64,000 nt of DNA. It comes from Acidobacteriota bacterium (lineage in GTDB: Bacteria > Acidobacteriota > Terriglobia > Acidiferrales > UBA7541). The stretch lies in the NCBI GenBank assembly GCA_003223295.1, contig QHYM01000121.1, forward strand, positions 1 through 64,000, written 5' to 3'. The notes under the pieces were generated by a model. That model was given only the letters and a program-made list of their open reading frames with translations. It searched no databases and was not told where the DNA came from. This document shows positions 34,573 to 42,020 of the stretch, one piece after another. Each line of letters begins with the position of its first letter. Position 1 is the first letter of the stretch. The position numbers and the translations under genes are program-made.

Positions 34573-35703
34573 CTACCGATCCACTTCACCCAAAACAATG
34601 TCCAGTGTTCCAATGATGGCCACCACGTCTGCCACCAAGTGTCCCCGCGCCATCTGGTCAAACGCCTGCAAATTCACAAACGACGGCGGCCGGATGCGCA
34701 CGCGATACGGCTGCACCGTCCCATCGCTGATGACGTAGTAGCCCAACTCGCCCTTTGGCGCTTCAATGGCGTGATAGACCTCGCCCGGCGGCGGCTTCAG
34801 AACCTTGCCCACTTTCGCCATAATCGGCCCGGCGGGAATGTTCTCGATCGCCTGCAGGCAAATCAGGCGCGACTGCCGCATCTCTTCCATGCGCACGAGA
34901 TACCGGTCGTAGGTGTCACCGGTCGTGCCCACTGGAATTTCGAACTTGTACTGATCGTATGCCGCGTACGGCATCGCTTTGCGGATGTCCCACTTCACTC
35001 CGCTGGCGCGCAGCACCGGCCCCGTTGCGCCAATTGCGATGGCATCGGCGGCCTTTAAAATCCCAACGCCCTTGGTGCGCCCCAGCCAGATGCGGTTTTG
35101 CGTCAGCAGCTCTTCGTAATCGCCGATGCGCGATTCGAAAGCTTTGCAAAAACGCTCGACGTCTTTTTCCAGTGTGTCATACGCCTCATACTGCAGCCCG
35201 CCGATGCGAAACGCGTGCGTGGTCAGCCGCGCCCCGCAATACTTCTCGAAAATCTTCAGGATCTCTTCGCGCTCTCGAAAACAATAGAAAAGCGGCGTGA
35301 GCGCGCCAATGTCCAAGGCATGCGTTCCCAGCCACAAAAGATGGCTGGCAATCCGCTGCAGCTCCGTCAGGATCGTTCGGATCACGCGCGCGCGCGGCGG
35401 CGCTTCCACCATCAGCAATTTCTCGATGGCCTCGCAATACCCCAGGCCGTTGCTGACCGCCGCGACGTAATCCATGCGGTCCACATACGGCGCGAACTGC
35501 TGATACGAGCGGTGCTCCGCGATTTTCTCCACGCCCCGGTGCAGATACCCAATCATGCATTCGGAGCCGATCACGCGCTCGCCATCGAGCTTCAGCTTCA
35601 CGCGCAGCACCCCGTGGGTGGACGGGTGCTGCGGCCCCATGTTCAGTATGAGTTCATCCGCGCCCAGCAGCGTCTTCTGATCAGTTGTTGTCTCGGTGCT
35701 CAG
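34573..35703 (-). CDS. nuoD: NADH-quinone oxidoreductase subunit D (set 2), apparent CTG start
   Basis: A 49-kDa-type quinone-pocket subunit. The track begins at ATG 35640 ([10 protein letters not shown]), but that would remove the conserved residues before it. Upstream the same frame reads [21 protein letters not shown], matching the normal NuoD N-terminus, with CTG (35703-35701) exactly where ATG is expected and a GGAAGG ribosome site 9 nt before it. No ATG, GTG or TTG occurs between this point and the in-frame TAG upstream. From CTG the protein is 376 aa. Quinone residues ([24 protein letters not shown]) are intact. The protein is diverged from set-1 NuoD. Confidence 0.9.
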   Translation of the reverse strand: MSTETTTDQKTLLGADELILNMGPQHPSTHGVLRVKLKLDGERVIGSECMIGYLHRGVEKIAEHRSYQQFAPYVDRMDYVAAVSNGLGYCEAIEKLLMVEAPPRARVIRTILTELQRIASHLLWLGTHALDIGALTPLFYCFREREEILKIFEKYCGARLTTHAFRIGGLQYEAYDTLEKDVERFCKAFESRIGDYEELLTQNRIWLGRTKGVGILKAADAIAIGATGPVLRASGVKWDIRKAMPYAAYDQYKFEIPVGTTGDTYDRYLVRMEEMRQSRLICLQAIENIPAGPIMAKVGKVLKPPPGEVYHAIEAPKGELGYYVISDGTVQPYRVRIRPPSFVNLQAFDQMARGHLVADVVAIIGTLDIVLGEVDR

Positions 35704-35712
35704 CGTCGTCGT

Positions 35713-35718
35713 CCTTCC
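35713..35718 (-). promoter_or_regulatory. Ribosome binding site supporting a CTG start for nuoD (set 2)
   Basis: GGAAGG on the minus strand, 9 nt upstream of CTG 35703. Good spacing for that codon; no comparable site precedes ATG 35640. Confidence 0.5.
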
Positions 35719-35817
35719 AATCCGACCTTCTTGTTGCCGATGACTTGCCGCTCTTTCGCTTTTCTTTTCCTATTCCCTACTTATGACTGAGAACTGCATA
35801 CTGAAAACTCTCTGTCC

Positions 35818-36492
35818 TCATTGTCCGCTCTCAATGCCCAGGTTTTCTTTCACCCAGCCGGTATCCTGCTCGATGATGTCGTAATCCTTGCGCAGCGGAT
35901 AACCTTGCCACTCGTCGGGCAGCAGGATGCGCGCCAAATTGGGATGGCCGGCGAAGACAATGCCAAACATGTCAAACGCCTCGCGCTCCAGCCAATTCGC
36001 CGTGGGCCAAACGCCAGCGACGCTCGGAACTTCTTCGCCATCGCCGGCGTGAGCCTTCACGCGCAAACGCTCGTTCTTTGCAAAGGAATAAAGGTTGAGC
36101 ACCACGTCGAAGCGCTTCTCGCGCTTCGGCCAGTCCACCGCCGTCAAGTCGGAGAGCAAGTCGAATTTTTCTTCATCGCGCAGATAGAGCGCAATCTCCG
36201 CCAGCCGCCCGCGTTCCACCGCCAGGATCGCCTGTTTGCGGTCCTCAATGGCTTCCACCAGCGCACCGCCGAACTTCGCGCGCACACGCCCAACCAATTC
36301 ATTGTTCAGCGGCGTCTGCAACTGCACCGGCGGCTTCGGTGGCGGAGGCGCGGCCGGCTTCGGAGGCGCAGCGCCCGGTGGCGAAGCCACTGCGGGTTTG
36401 GCAGGAGGAGTGGACGCGGGTGCCGCACTGCTCGCGGGCTTGTCGCCCGCGGGCATGCCGGAAGGCTGTTGTTCCTTGGGTTCGTCGGCCAT
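35818..36492 (-). CDS. nuoC: NADH-quinone oxidoreductase subunit C (set 2) with Pro/Ala-rich N-terminus
   Basis: A 224-aa peripheral-arm subunit. Residues 10-60 are a low-complexity Pro/Ala/Lys tract ([20 protein letters not shown] and [13 protein letters not shown]) that set-1 NuoC lacks. The folded domain starts near residue 62; [42 protein letters not shown] is the family signature. The tract could be a flexible tether. Separated from nuoD by 114 nt and from nuoA by 169 nt, both wider than other gaps in this operon and without another gene. Confidence 0.92.
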   Translation of the reverse strand: MADEPKEQQPSGMPAGDKPASSAAPASTPPAKPAVASPPGAAPPKPAAPPPPKPPVQLQTPLNNELVGRVRAKFGGALVEAIEDRKQAILAVERGRLAEIALYLRDEEKFDLLSDLTAVDWPKREKRFDVVLNLYSFAKNERLRVKAHAGDGEEVPSVAGVWPTANWLEREAFDMFGIVFAGHPNLARILLPDEWQGYPLRKDYDIIEQDTGWVKENLGIESGQ

Positions 36493-36661
36493 AGACCTTG
36501 TGCAATGCGGGCGCGGTCACCGTCGTAACGAACGAAGACCCGAATCTCAGACTACAAACGCCCGCGTTTCTAATACACGGCAAAAAACCTGGTCAATCAC
36601 AAGAACTTGGAATGCAATTCGATAGCGCCTGGAAGCAAATGAATCTTCGCGATCTTGGCGA

Positions 36662-37036
36662 TCAAGCCCATTCCAGCGCGCCCTTTTTGTACAGCCACAC
36701 GTATCCAATCAGCAGAATCCCGAGGAACACAAACATCGAAACCAGCGCAAACAGCCCCAGGTGAGCCATCACCCATCCGCGGTACAAAATCGCCCACGGA
36801 ATCAGGAACATTGTCTCCACATCGAACACCACGAACAGCATGGCGATAATGTAGAAGCGCACGGAGTACCGCCCGCGCGCATGCCCTTCCGGGGCAATCC
36901 CGCACTCATAAGGTTTCAGCTTTGCACCGTACGACGTGGAATCCGGCCGTATCAACTTTGCCAGGATGAGCGTCACGGCGGGAAACGCCATTACCAGCGC
37001 GGCATAAATCAATACTGGAAGATAGGCTCCAGGCAT
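36662..37036 (-). CDS. nuoA: NADH-quinone oxidoreductase subunit A (set 2)
   Basis: A 124-aa, three-helix subunit. LKPYECGIAPEGHARGRYSVRFYIIAMLFVVFDVETMFLIPWA contains the conserved Cys loop and the acidic helix. GAGG lies about 5 nt before the ATG. It is the first gene of the minus-strand nuo-atp operon; the next gene is nuoC, so nuoB is missing here too. The 169 nt between them show no ORF resembling NuoB. Confidence 0.95.
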   Translation of the reverse strand: MPGAYLPVLIYAALVMAFPAVTLILAKLIRPDSTSYGAKLKPYECGIAPEGHARGRYSVRFYIIAMLFVVFDVETMFLIPWAILYRGWVMAHLGLFALVSMFVFLGILLIGYVWLYKKGALEWA

Positions 37037-37125
37037 GCTCCCCTCACGCGCAGCATCCTATCACTAATTTCGATTCTTGGGACTCTCTTACTCGCTGTAA
37101 TTGTAGGCCCGCGCTTTAGCTGTGG

Positions 37126-37308
37126 GGGCACGATATGTCGTGCCCTTGCTTATTCCGCCGCGTTGCCCCGTGGCCTTCTTCTCCACGTGTAGGGGCGCAG
37201 CACTGCTGCGCCCCGCGGCGACTCTGCGTCGCCGCCCGTTTGGGCATCCATCCCGAAATCTCCCCAAACTGTCATCCCGACGCTCAGGCCGCAGTCTCCT
37301 GCGGCCTG
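37126..37308. repeat. Array of four perfect hairpins upstream of nuo set 2
   Basis: The 329-nt gap between nuoA and proC contains no gene. It holds four perfect inverted repeats: GGGCACGA/TCGTGCCC (37126-37145), GGGGCGCAG/CTGCGCCCC (37192-37214), GCGGCGAC/GTCGCCGC (37215-37235) and CAGGCCGCAG/CTGCGGCCTG (37285-37308), with 4- or 5-nt loops. None is followed by a T-run, so they are not ordinary terminators. They resemble REP-type palindromic elements. Confidence 0.7.
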
Positions 37309-37322
37309 AGGCGGAGGGATCT
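37271..37322 (+). repeat. Dispersed intergenic repeat, copy 2 (GTCATCCCGA...GGATCT)
   Basis: Same ends as the copies at 10669 and 40610, here enclosing the 10-bp CAGGCCGCAG hairpin. The core differs between copies while the ends are kept. Confidence 0.55.
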
Positions 37323-37340
37323 GCTTTTGACTTCCGAATC

Positions 37341-37368
37341 CTGACTTAAAACTTACAACTTAAAACTA
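37341..37368 (-). repeat. A/T-rich tandem unit directly after the proC stop codon
   Basis: On the minus strand the proC stop TAG is followed at once by TTTTAAGTTGTAAG and TTTTAAGTC. A very similar doubled unit follows aceB at 59706. Confidence 0.4.
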
Positions 37369-38193
37369 TTTCTCAAACAGCAGTTCGCCCGCGCGGCTCG
37401 TCGCCTTCACCACCGCTTTAATCAGCGTTACGCGGAGCTTCCCCTCTTCCAGCTCGAGGATCCCATCAATCGTGCACCCCGCTGGCGTGGTCACCGCGTC
37501 CTTCAAAAGCGCGGGGTGATCGCCCGTCTCCAGCACCACGCTCGCCGCGCCCTTCATCGTTTGCGCGGCTAGCAACGTCGCCACGTCCCGCGCTAAGCCC
37601 ACTTTAACCCCAGCCTCCGCCAGCGATTCAAGAATAATGTACGCAAAAGCGGGACCGCTCGCGGAAAGCCCGGTCACCGCGTCCATGTTTTTTTCGTCCA
37701 CCACCACCGTGCGCCCCACGGCACTAAACATCGCCCGCGCTATTTCCAAGTGCTCCGCCCCGGCATGCGCGCCTCGGCAAATTCCGGTCATGCCGCATCC
37801 CACGGTCGAAGGGGTGTTCGGCATGGCGCGCACGACAGGAATTTTTGCCGTCACGTGTTGCTCGATGTAATTCGTCGGTACGGAAGCCGCCACGGAAATC
37901 ACCAGCGTCTTCTCATTCAGCTCCGGCGCAATTTCTCTCAACACTTCGCCCATCACTTTCGGCTTGACGCACAGCAACACAATATCCGCGCCCTGCGCCG
38001 CCTTGCGGTTCTCTGTCGTCACCGCTACGCCCAGTTCTTTTCCGAGCGCCTTGGCCTTCTCCGCGTGCTGCACCGTCGCCCTCACGCACTTCGGAGCGAA
38101 CAGCTCCTGCTTCAAGTACGCCCGCAGCAAGATGCCGCCCAGCTTCCCCGTCCCCAAAACTGTCAGTCTCTTCTCAGCTAGTTTTTGTGTCAT
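37366..38193 (-). CDS. proC: Pyrroline-5-carboxylate reductase
   Basis: The last step of proline synthesis: NAD(P)H-dependent reduction of pyrroline-5-carboxylate. ATG at 38193 (MTQKLAEKRLTVLG) is preferred over the track's 38325 because it gives the family length (275 aa) and places the Rossmann motif LTVLGTGKLGGILL at the N-terminus. VVRAMPNTPSTVGCGMTGI, MDAVTGLSASGPAFAYIILESLAEAGV and TTPAGCTIDGI are all family hallmarks, including the Ser/Thr residues of the active site. It stands alone in the proline pathway here. Confidence 0.94.
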   Translation of the reverse strand: MTQKLAEKRLTVLGTGKLGGILLRAYLKQELFAPKCVRATVQHAEKAKALGKELGVAVTTENRKAAQGADIVLLCVKPKVMGEVLREIAPELNEKTLVISVAASVPTNYIEQHVTAKIPVVRAMPNTPSTVGCGMTGICRGAHAGAEHLEIARAMFSAVGRTVVVDEKNMDAVTGLSASGPAFAYIILESLAEAGVKVGLARDVATLLAAQTMKGAASVVLETGDHPALLKDAVTTPAGCTIDGILELEEGKLRVTLIKAVVKATSRAGELLFEK

Positions 38194-38296
38194 GGTGCAA
38201 ACATTCTTGACGACAAGCACGTCTGCGTCAACCATCGTGCGACCGGTATTCAGATGCAGCCCTGGCACCTGACGGTCCTTGCACCAAGAAACTTTC

Positions 38297-38340
38297 GGCC
38301 TCGAGTTTGGATACGTGTTCTGCATCCTTGGCTCGAGGCC
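38297..38340. repeat. Inverted repeat upstream of proC
   Basis: GGCCTCGAG (38297-38305) and CTCGAGGCC (38332-38340) are perfect inverted 9-mers separated by 26 nt, about 100-150 nt upstream of the proC start. Could be an operator or a hairpin in the leader; no further support. The rest of 38194-38416 shows no gene. Confidence 0.35.
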
Positions 38341-38416
38341 TTGTCCTTGCCGAGGCTATTGGTCAGCAAGTTGTTGTTGGCCCGCACTCATATTGAGATT
38401 TGCCAATGCCCTCTGG

Positions 38417-38710
38417 CTACTGACCTTCGCAGGTCACGTGGTCGTTCCAATCCACAAAAGCGCCGTTGGGGTTATCCCGCCAAGCCCAAACGTGCAGTTC
38501 GAAAATCGAGCCTATGCCGTACCGGTTTGGAGTGCCAACGAACTGGAACGATTGACCTTCGAGAACCGGCGCATTGCCGTTATGATTTGCCAGCCACGTA
38601 GTAGCGTCTACGATGAACTCGACCCCCACCAGCCGTAACTGTCCCCTATCGGGGTTCTCAAGGCCTACATCGAGCAGCAAAAGACGCCGCTTTAATCGGT
38701 AAGCGGTGCC
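38417..38710 (-). pseudogene. C-terminal remnant of a conserved hypothetical protein
   Basis: The minus-strand frame from an in-frame TAA at 38713 to the stop at 38417 contains RGQLRLVGVEFIVDATTW, then NRYGIGSIFELHVWAWRDNPNGAFVDWNDHVTC. This matches the C-terminal half of an uncharacterised secreted family I recall from Acidobacteriota and Actinobacteria (LRLVAVEYxx... then ELHVWxWxxNPxGxFADWNPxVxC). The N-terminal half, usually more than 100 residues with a signal peptide, is missing, and there is no convincing start (TTG at 38680 only). It is best read as a decayed gene. Confidence 0.5.
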
Positions 38711-38835
38711 TTAGACTCCCCGCCCTGAAGGGCCAGGTTTTACGGCACCACGGACAAGGAGAGGGGGGCCAGCCTCGACTTTTAACTTTCGTATTTCGGA
38801 TTTCGAGTTTCGATTCTCTAATTTCGGCCTTTAAC

Positions 38836-39312
38836 TCAGTCGTGGCGGGCGCCGTGGAGAACCTTCACCGCATGGGGCAGAAGATGCGCCACCGCATCGA
38901 GCGACTCGGCAGCACCTTTGGGGCTTCCCGGCAAGTTGACGATGAGCGTCTTGTGCCTCACGGCCGCCGTCCCGCGCGAAAGCACCGCCGTCGGCGTGTG
39001 TTCCAAACCCTTGCGGCGCATCTCTTCAGAGATTCCCGGCACAATGCGATCGGCAATGGCCTGCGTCGCTTCGGGAGTATTGTCACGCGGGCCGATGCCC
39101 GTTCCTCCGGTTGTCAGCAAAACGTCCACGCGCCCGGAATCCGCCAGTTCGCGCAACTGCTCGCGAATCCCCGCAGGATCGTCGGAAATCCGCAAAGCCA
39201 CGGTGACCTCCCAGCCCAAGCCGCGGCACGCGGCCACCACGGCAGGACCGGAGCGGTCTTCGCGCTCGCCTTTGGCCACGCTGTCGCTGATGGTAAGAAC
39301 TGCTACGCGCAT
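38836..39312 (-). CDS. mogA: Molybdopterin adenylyltransferase (MogA/MoaB type)
   Basis: Activates molybdopterin by adenylation before metal insertion. ATG at 39312 (MRVAVLTISDSVAKGERED) is chosen over the track's 39375, which overlaps the response regulator. The 158-aa protein has VDVLLTTGGTGIGPRDNTPEA, the MogA/MoaB signature, and LIVNLPGSPKGAAESLDAV near the C-terminus. It lies 22 nt after the response regulator gene and in the same direction as moaC and moeA. MogA and MoaB cannot be separated from the sequence alone. Confidence 0.9.
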   Translation of the reverse strand: MRVAVLTISDSVAKGEREDRSGPAVVAACRGLGWEVTVALRISDDPAGIREQLRELADSGRVDVLLTTGGTGIGPRDNTPEATQAIADRIVPGISEEMRRKGLEHTPTAVLSRGTAAVRHKTLIVNLPGSPKGAAESLDAVAHLLPHAVKVLHGARHD

Positions 39313-39334
39313 GAGGAGGGCTTCTAGGACAGCG

Positions 39335-40102
39335 TCACTGCGTCGCCACGGTGTCTTGATCGCGATTGGCTTCATCCATCAGCCGCATCGCTTCCATCAG
39401 GAGGCCCGTCGTGTTTTTGGTGGTCGTCGTGCGCTTCGAGGCGTTGGCCGCGTTAAAGTCAATCTCAAACTCTCCCGCGGTCCACAACACCACCTTATAA
39501 ACCGCGTCGTCGCCTTCCACTTTGCCGACTTTGGCGTCACGGCACTGGCCGCCAGCAAAATAGAGCTCGCCTTGGACACCATTGTTGCGCACGGTGAGGC
39601 GGCAGGACTTTTGCCCCATCTCCAGCGACTGCATCAGGTCAATCATGCTCATCTCTTCCAACCGTCCCTGGATGACGCCGGGGCGAGAAGCTGTCTTCTG
39701 CAGCTTTTCGAGATGCAAGCGATCAATCACTTTTTTCGCAATTCGCACCAGGTCCTTGATCAGAAAGGGTTTGGTGATGAAGTCTTCGACGCCGTCCACC
39801 AGCGGCCTCAGCCGCTCCTCGATGTCCGGACGGCTGGCCATAAACAAAAACGGGATGTGTCGCGTCGTGTCTCTCGCCCGCAGCTTCTCAAAAAGCTGCC
39901 TGCCGTCCAACACCGGCATCTTGTAATCGCAGAGAATCACGTCCGGAGGAGCGTCCACGACCTTGAGCAAGGCGTCTGCGCCGTCTTTGCAAACTTCTAT
40001 CTCGCAGAACGGCTCCAAGCCCTTGAGAATCAAATCACGCACCAGAGGATTGTCCTCTGCCAGTAGCAGCTTGACCGCCGTTTTGCTTCCCGAGGTGGTC
40101 AT
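39335..40102 (-). CDS. Response regulator with C-terminal PATAN/DUF4388 domain
   Basis: A 255-aa protein. The receiver domain (residues ~10-130) has LLLAEDNPLVRD (acidic pocket), DVILCDYKMPVLDG (phospho-acceptor Asp) and FITKPF (conserved Lys). The C-terminal ~110 residues (IQGRLEEMSMIDLMQSLEMGQKSCRLTV...GELYFAGGQCRDAKVGK) form a PATAN/DUF4388 domain. Such domains are thought to act through protein contacts rather than DNA binding. No kinase is adjacent. Its start overlaps the moaC stop (ATGA), so it is translationally coupled to molybdenum cofactor synthesis genes. Confidence 0.88.
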   Translation of the reverse strand: MTTSGSKTAVKLLLAEDNPLVRDLILKGLEPFCEIEVCKDGADALLKVVDAPPDVILCDYKMPVLDGRQLFEKLRARDTTRHIPFLFMASRPDIEERLRPLVDGVEDFITKPFLIKDLVRIAKKVIDRLHLEKLQKTASRPGVIQGRLEEMSMIDLMQSLEMGQKSCRLTVRNNGVQGELYFAGGQCRDAKVGKVEGDDAVYKVVLWTAGEFEIDFNAANASKRTTTTKNTTGLLMEAMRLMDEANRDQDTVATQ

Positions 40103-40593
40103 CGCGCGCGCTTCTCCCGAGCCGCCGCTCGGCGAAAGTCGCCGCTCTTTCCGCCAGTTTTCTCGACCAGCACGATGTCCGTAATTTCCATCCCTTTGTC
40201 GAGGGCTTTACACATGTCGTAAACCGTGAGGGCGGCGGCGGCCACGGCGACTAGGGCTTCCATTTCCACGCCCGTCTGCGCTGCCGTAGTCACCGCGGAT
40301 CGCACTTCCACGCCATTCTTGCATAGCCGTGCGGTCACATCAATGTGTGTGAGAGGTAGAGGATGACAAAGAGGTATCCACTCCGCGGTCCGCTTAGCCG
40401 CGGCAATTCCCGCGATTCGCGCCACTTCCAGAGGGTCTCCCTTGGGGTTTTTGAGCCGGCGCAGCGCTTGCACCACGCTCGGCTTCATCTTCACGAAACC
40501 CTGCGCCACGGCCGTCCGAGTGGTCACCGCTTTGGACGACACGTCGACCATCCGCACTTCGCCCTTCGCCCCGTAATGCGAAAGCTTGGCCAT
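40099..40593 (-). CDS. moaC: Cyclic pyranopterin monophosphate synthase accessory protein MoaC
   Basis: MoaC completes formation of cyclic pyranopterin monophosphate after MoaA, the first stage of molybdenum cofactor synthesis. ATG at 40593 ([19 protein letters not shown]) is preferred: GGAG lies 8 nt upstream, and the track's ATG at 40614 lies at the edge of an intergenic repeat. The 164-aa protein has [51 protein letters not shown] and the catalytic [10 protein letters not shown]. moaA is not in the window. Confidence 0.95.
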   Translation of the reverse strand: MAKLSHYGAKGEVRMVDVSSKAVTTRTAVAQGFVKMKPSVVQALRRLKNPKGDPLEVARIAGIAAAKRTAEWIPLCHPLPLTHIDVTARLCKNGVEVRSAVTTAAQTGVEMEALVAVAAAALTVYDMCKALDKGMEITDIVLVEKTGGKSGDFRRAAAREKRAR

Positions 40594-40609
40594 CAGCGCC
40601 GCTCCGTTT

Positions 40610-40649
40610 GTCATCCTGAAGGCATCCGACGAGGACGCCTGAAGGATCT
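40610..40649 (+). repeat. Dispersed intergenic repeat, copy 3 (GTCATCCTGA...GGATCT)
   Basis: GTCATCCTGA at 40610 and GGATCT ending at 40649 enclose a core with AGGC(A/G)TCC-type inverted symmetry (AGGCATCC... and GGACGCCT). Third member with the copies at 10669 and 37271. Lies between moeA and moaC. Confidence 0.55.
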
Positions 40650-40699
40650 CAACTTAAATAACTTTGACCACCATCTAGGGAGGCCGTCGTCTCGGAGGA

Positions 40700-41911
40700 T
40701 TAGACAACATCCTTTCTCAACAACACCGAAACACTTTCCCCCGCAGCTAGCTTCTCTCGCTCTGCGGGCACAACCAAGAAGCAATGCGCTCCCGCCAGCG
40801 CCGCGATGTCACCCGACCCTTGCCATTTCAAAGCTTTCACCTCAGGAACGGTCCCGTGCCATTCGATGCGCGCTGGAAGGAAGTGGGTAAGCCCCGGCCG
40901 TTCATTCAATGCCTCCGCCAGCCGCGCTTCAACCAGCGGCAAAGGATGCGCTTCCGCGCCACTCAGCAAATCGATCGCCGGCGTTACAAACAATTGAAAC
41001 GTCACCATTGTGGACACCGGATTCCCCGGCAACCCAAACACTGGCTTGCCCTGGCAAATCGCGAACACGGCCGGTTTCCCAGGCCGAATCGCCACCGCGT
41101 CAAAGAAAAACTCCGCGCCCAGCGCTTTCAGCATGCTTTCGACGAGATCGTACTTTCCCATCGAAACGCCGCCGGTCAGCACCAGCGCATCTTCCTTCAG
41201 TCCGCGCTCGATTTTTTCTCCTAAATCTTCGACGCGATCCGCGGCGTTTCCCAACACCACGGGTTCGCCTCCGGCGATTTGAACCTGCGCCGCCAGCGAC
41301 ACGCTGTTGCTATTGCGAATCTGAAATGCTCCCGGCTGCTGATCGATCAGCACGACTTCATCGCCAGTCGATAAGATGGCCATGCGCGGCCGCTTCGCGC
41401 ATTGCAGTTGCGTCGCGCCAACTTGCGCGGCCAGCGCCAGCTCTGCAAATCCCAGCCGCATCCCCGGCTTTAGAATCATTTGCCCGGCGCGCGCTTCGCT
41501 TCCGCGCGGCACAATGTTTTGCCCGGCCTGCGCCCCACGCTCGAATCGGACAAGCTCGCCTTCACGTTGCGTATACTCGATCATCACTACGGCATCGGCA
41601 CCGGCGGGCACCGCTGCACCCGTCATGATTTGCACGCAGGTTCTCGGCGCAAGCGCTTCGGTGACGGTGTCGCCGGCTTTGATCTCTCCAGCACACTTCA
41701 GTTGCGCTTCCGGCTTGATCTCACCCGCACGCACCGCGTAGCCGTCGCGCGTGGACCGGTCAAACGGCGGATACTCGCGATCCGTTTTGATTTCCTGCGC
41801 CAGCACCAATCCGAGCGCTTCCCACACGCTCACACTTCCGCACGCGCGCGGTCCTCGCATCTTTCCAACTTGTTCGATGACTTTGCTTCGGGCTTGCTCG
41901 TAGTTGAGCAT
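40700..41911 (-). CDS. moeA: Molybdopterin molybdenumtransferase MoeA
   Basis: Inserts molybdate into adenylated molybdopterin supplied by MogA. ATG at 41911 (MLNYEQARSKVIEQVG) gives 403 aa; the track's 49-codon extension crosses a repetitive intergenic stretch. YPPFDRSTRDGYAVRAG, IMTGAAVPAGADAVV, LSTGDEVV, LTGGVSMGKYDLVESML and FGLPGNPVSTMVTF are all hallmarks, including the substrate-binding Asp/Ser loops. It follows purA by about 110 nt and precedes moaC by about 105 nt, in the same direction. Confidence 0.95.
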   Translation of the reverse strand: MLNYEQARSKVIEQVGKMRGPRACGSVSVWEALGLVLAQEIKTDREYPPFDRSTRDGYAVRAGEIKPEAQLKCAGEIKAGDTVTEALAPRTCVQIMTGAAVPAGADAVVMIEYTQREGELVRFERGAQAGQNIVPRGSEARAGQMILKPGMRLGFAELALAAQVGATQLQCAKRPRMAILSTGDEVVLIDQQPGAFQIRNSNSVSLAAQVQIAGGEPVVLGNAADRVEDLGEKIERGLKEDALVLTGGVSMGKYDLVESMLKALGAEFFFDAVAIRPGKPAVFAICQGKPVFGLPGNPVSTMVTFQLFVTPAIDLLSGAEAHPLPLVEARLAEALNERPGLTHFLPARIEWHGTVPEVKALKWQGSGDIAALAGAHCFLVVPAEREKLAAGESVSVLLRKDVV

Positions 41912-42020
41912 GGTGAGGTTTCGTAGAAGCAGCTTCAGCCCAGCCGCTTCTGCTTTTTGTTTCCGCTCTTCTCGGCGAACTCTGTTCTCTGCGGCCTCTG
42001 CGCTAAATGTTTTCTCTTTA

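Noticed and set aside
36493-36661. A short nuoB hidden between nuoA and nuoC of set 2
   Set aside because: Only 169 nt, and no frame shows the NuoB Cys motifs; NuoB needs about 480 nt.
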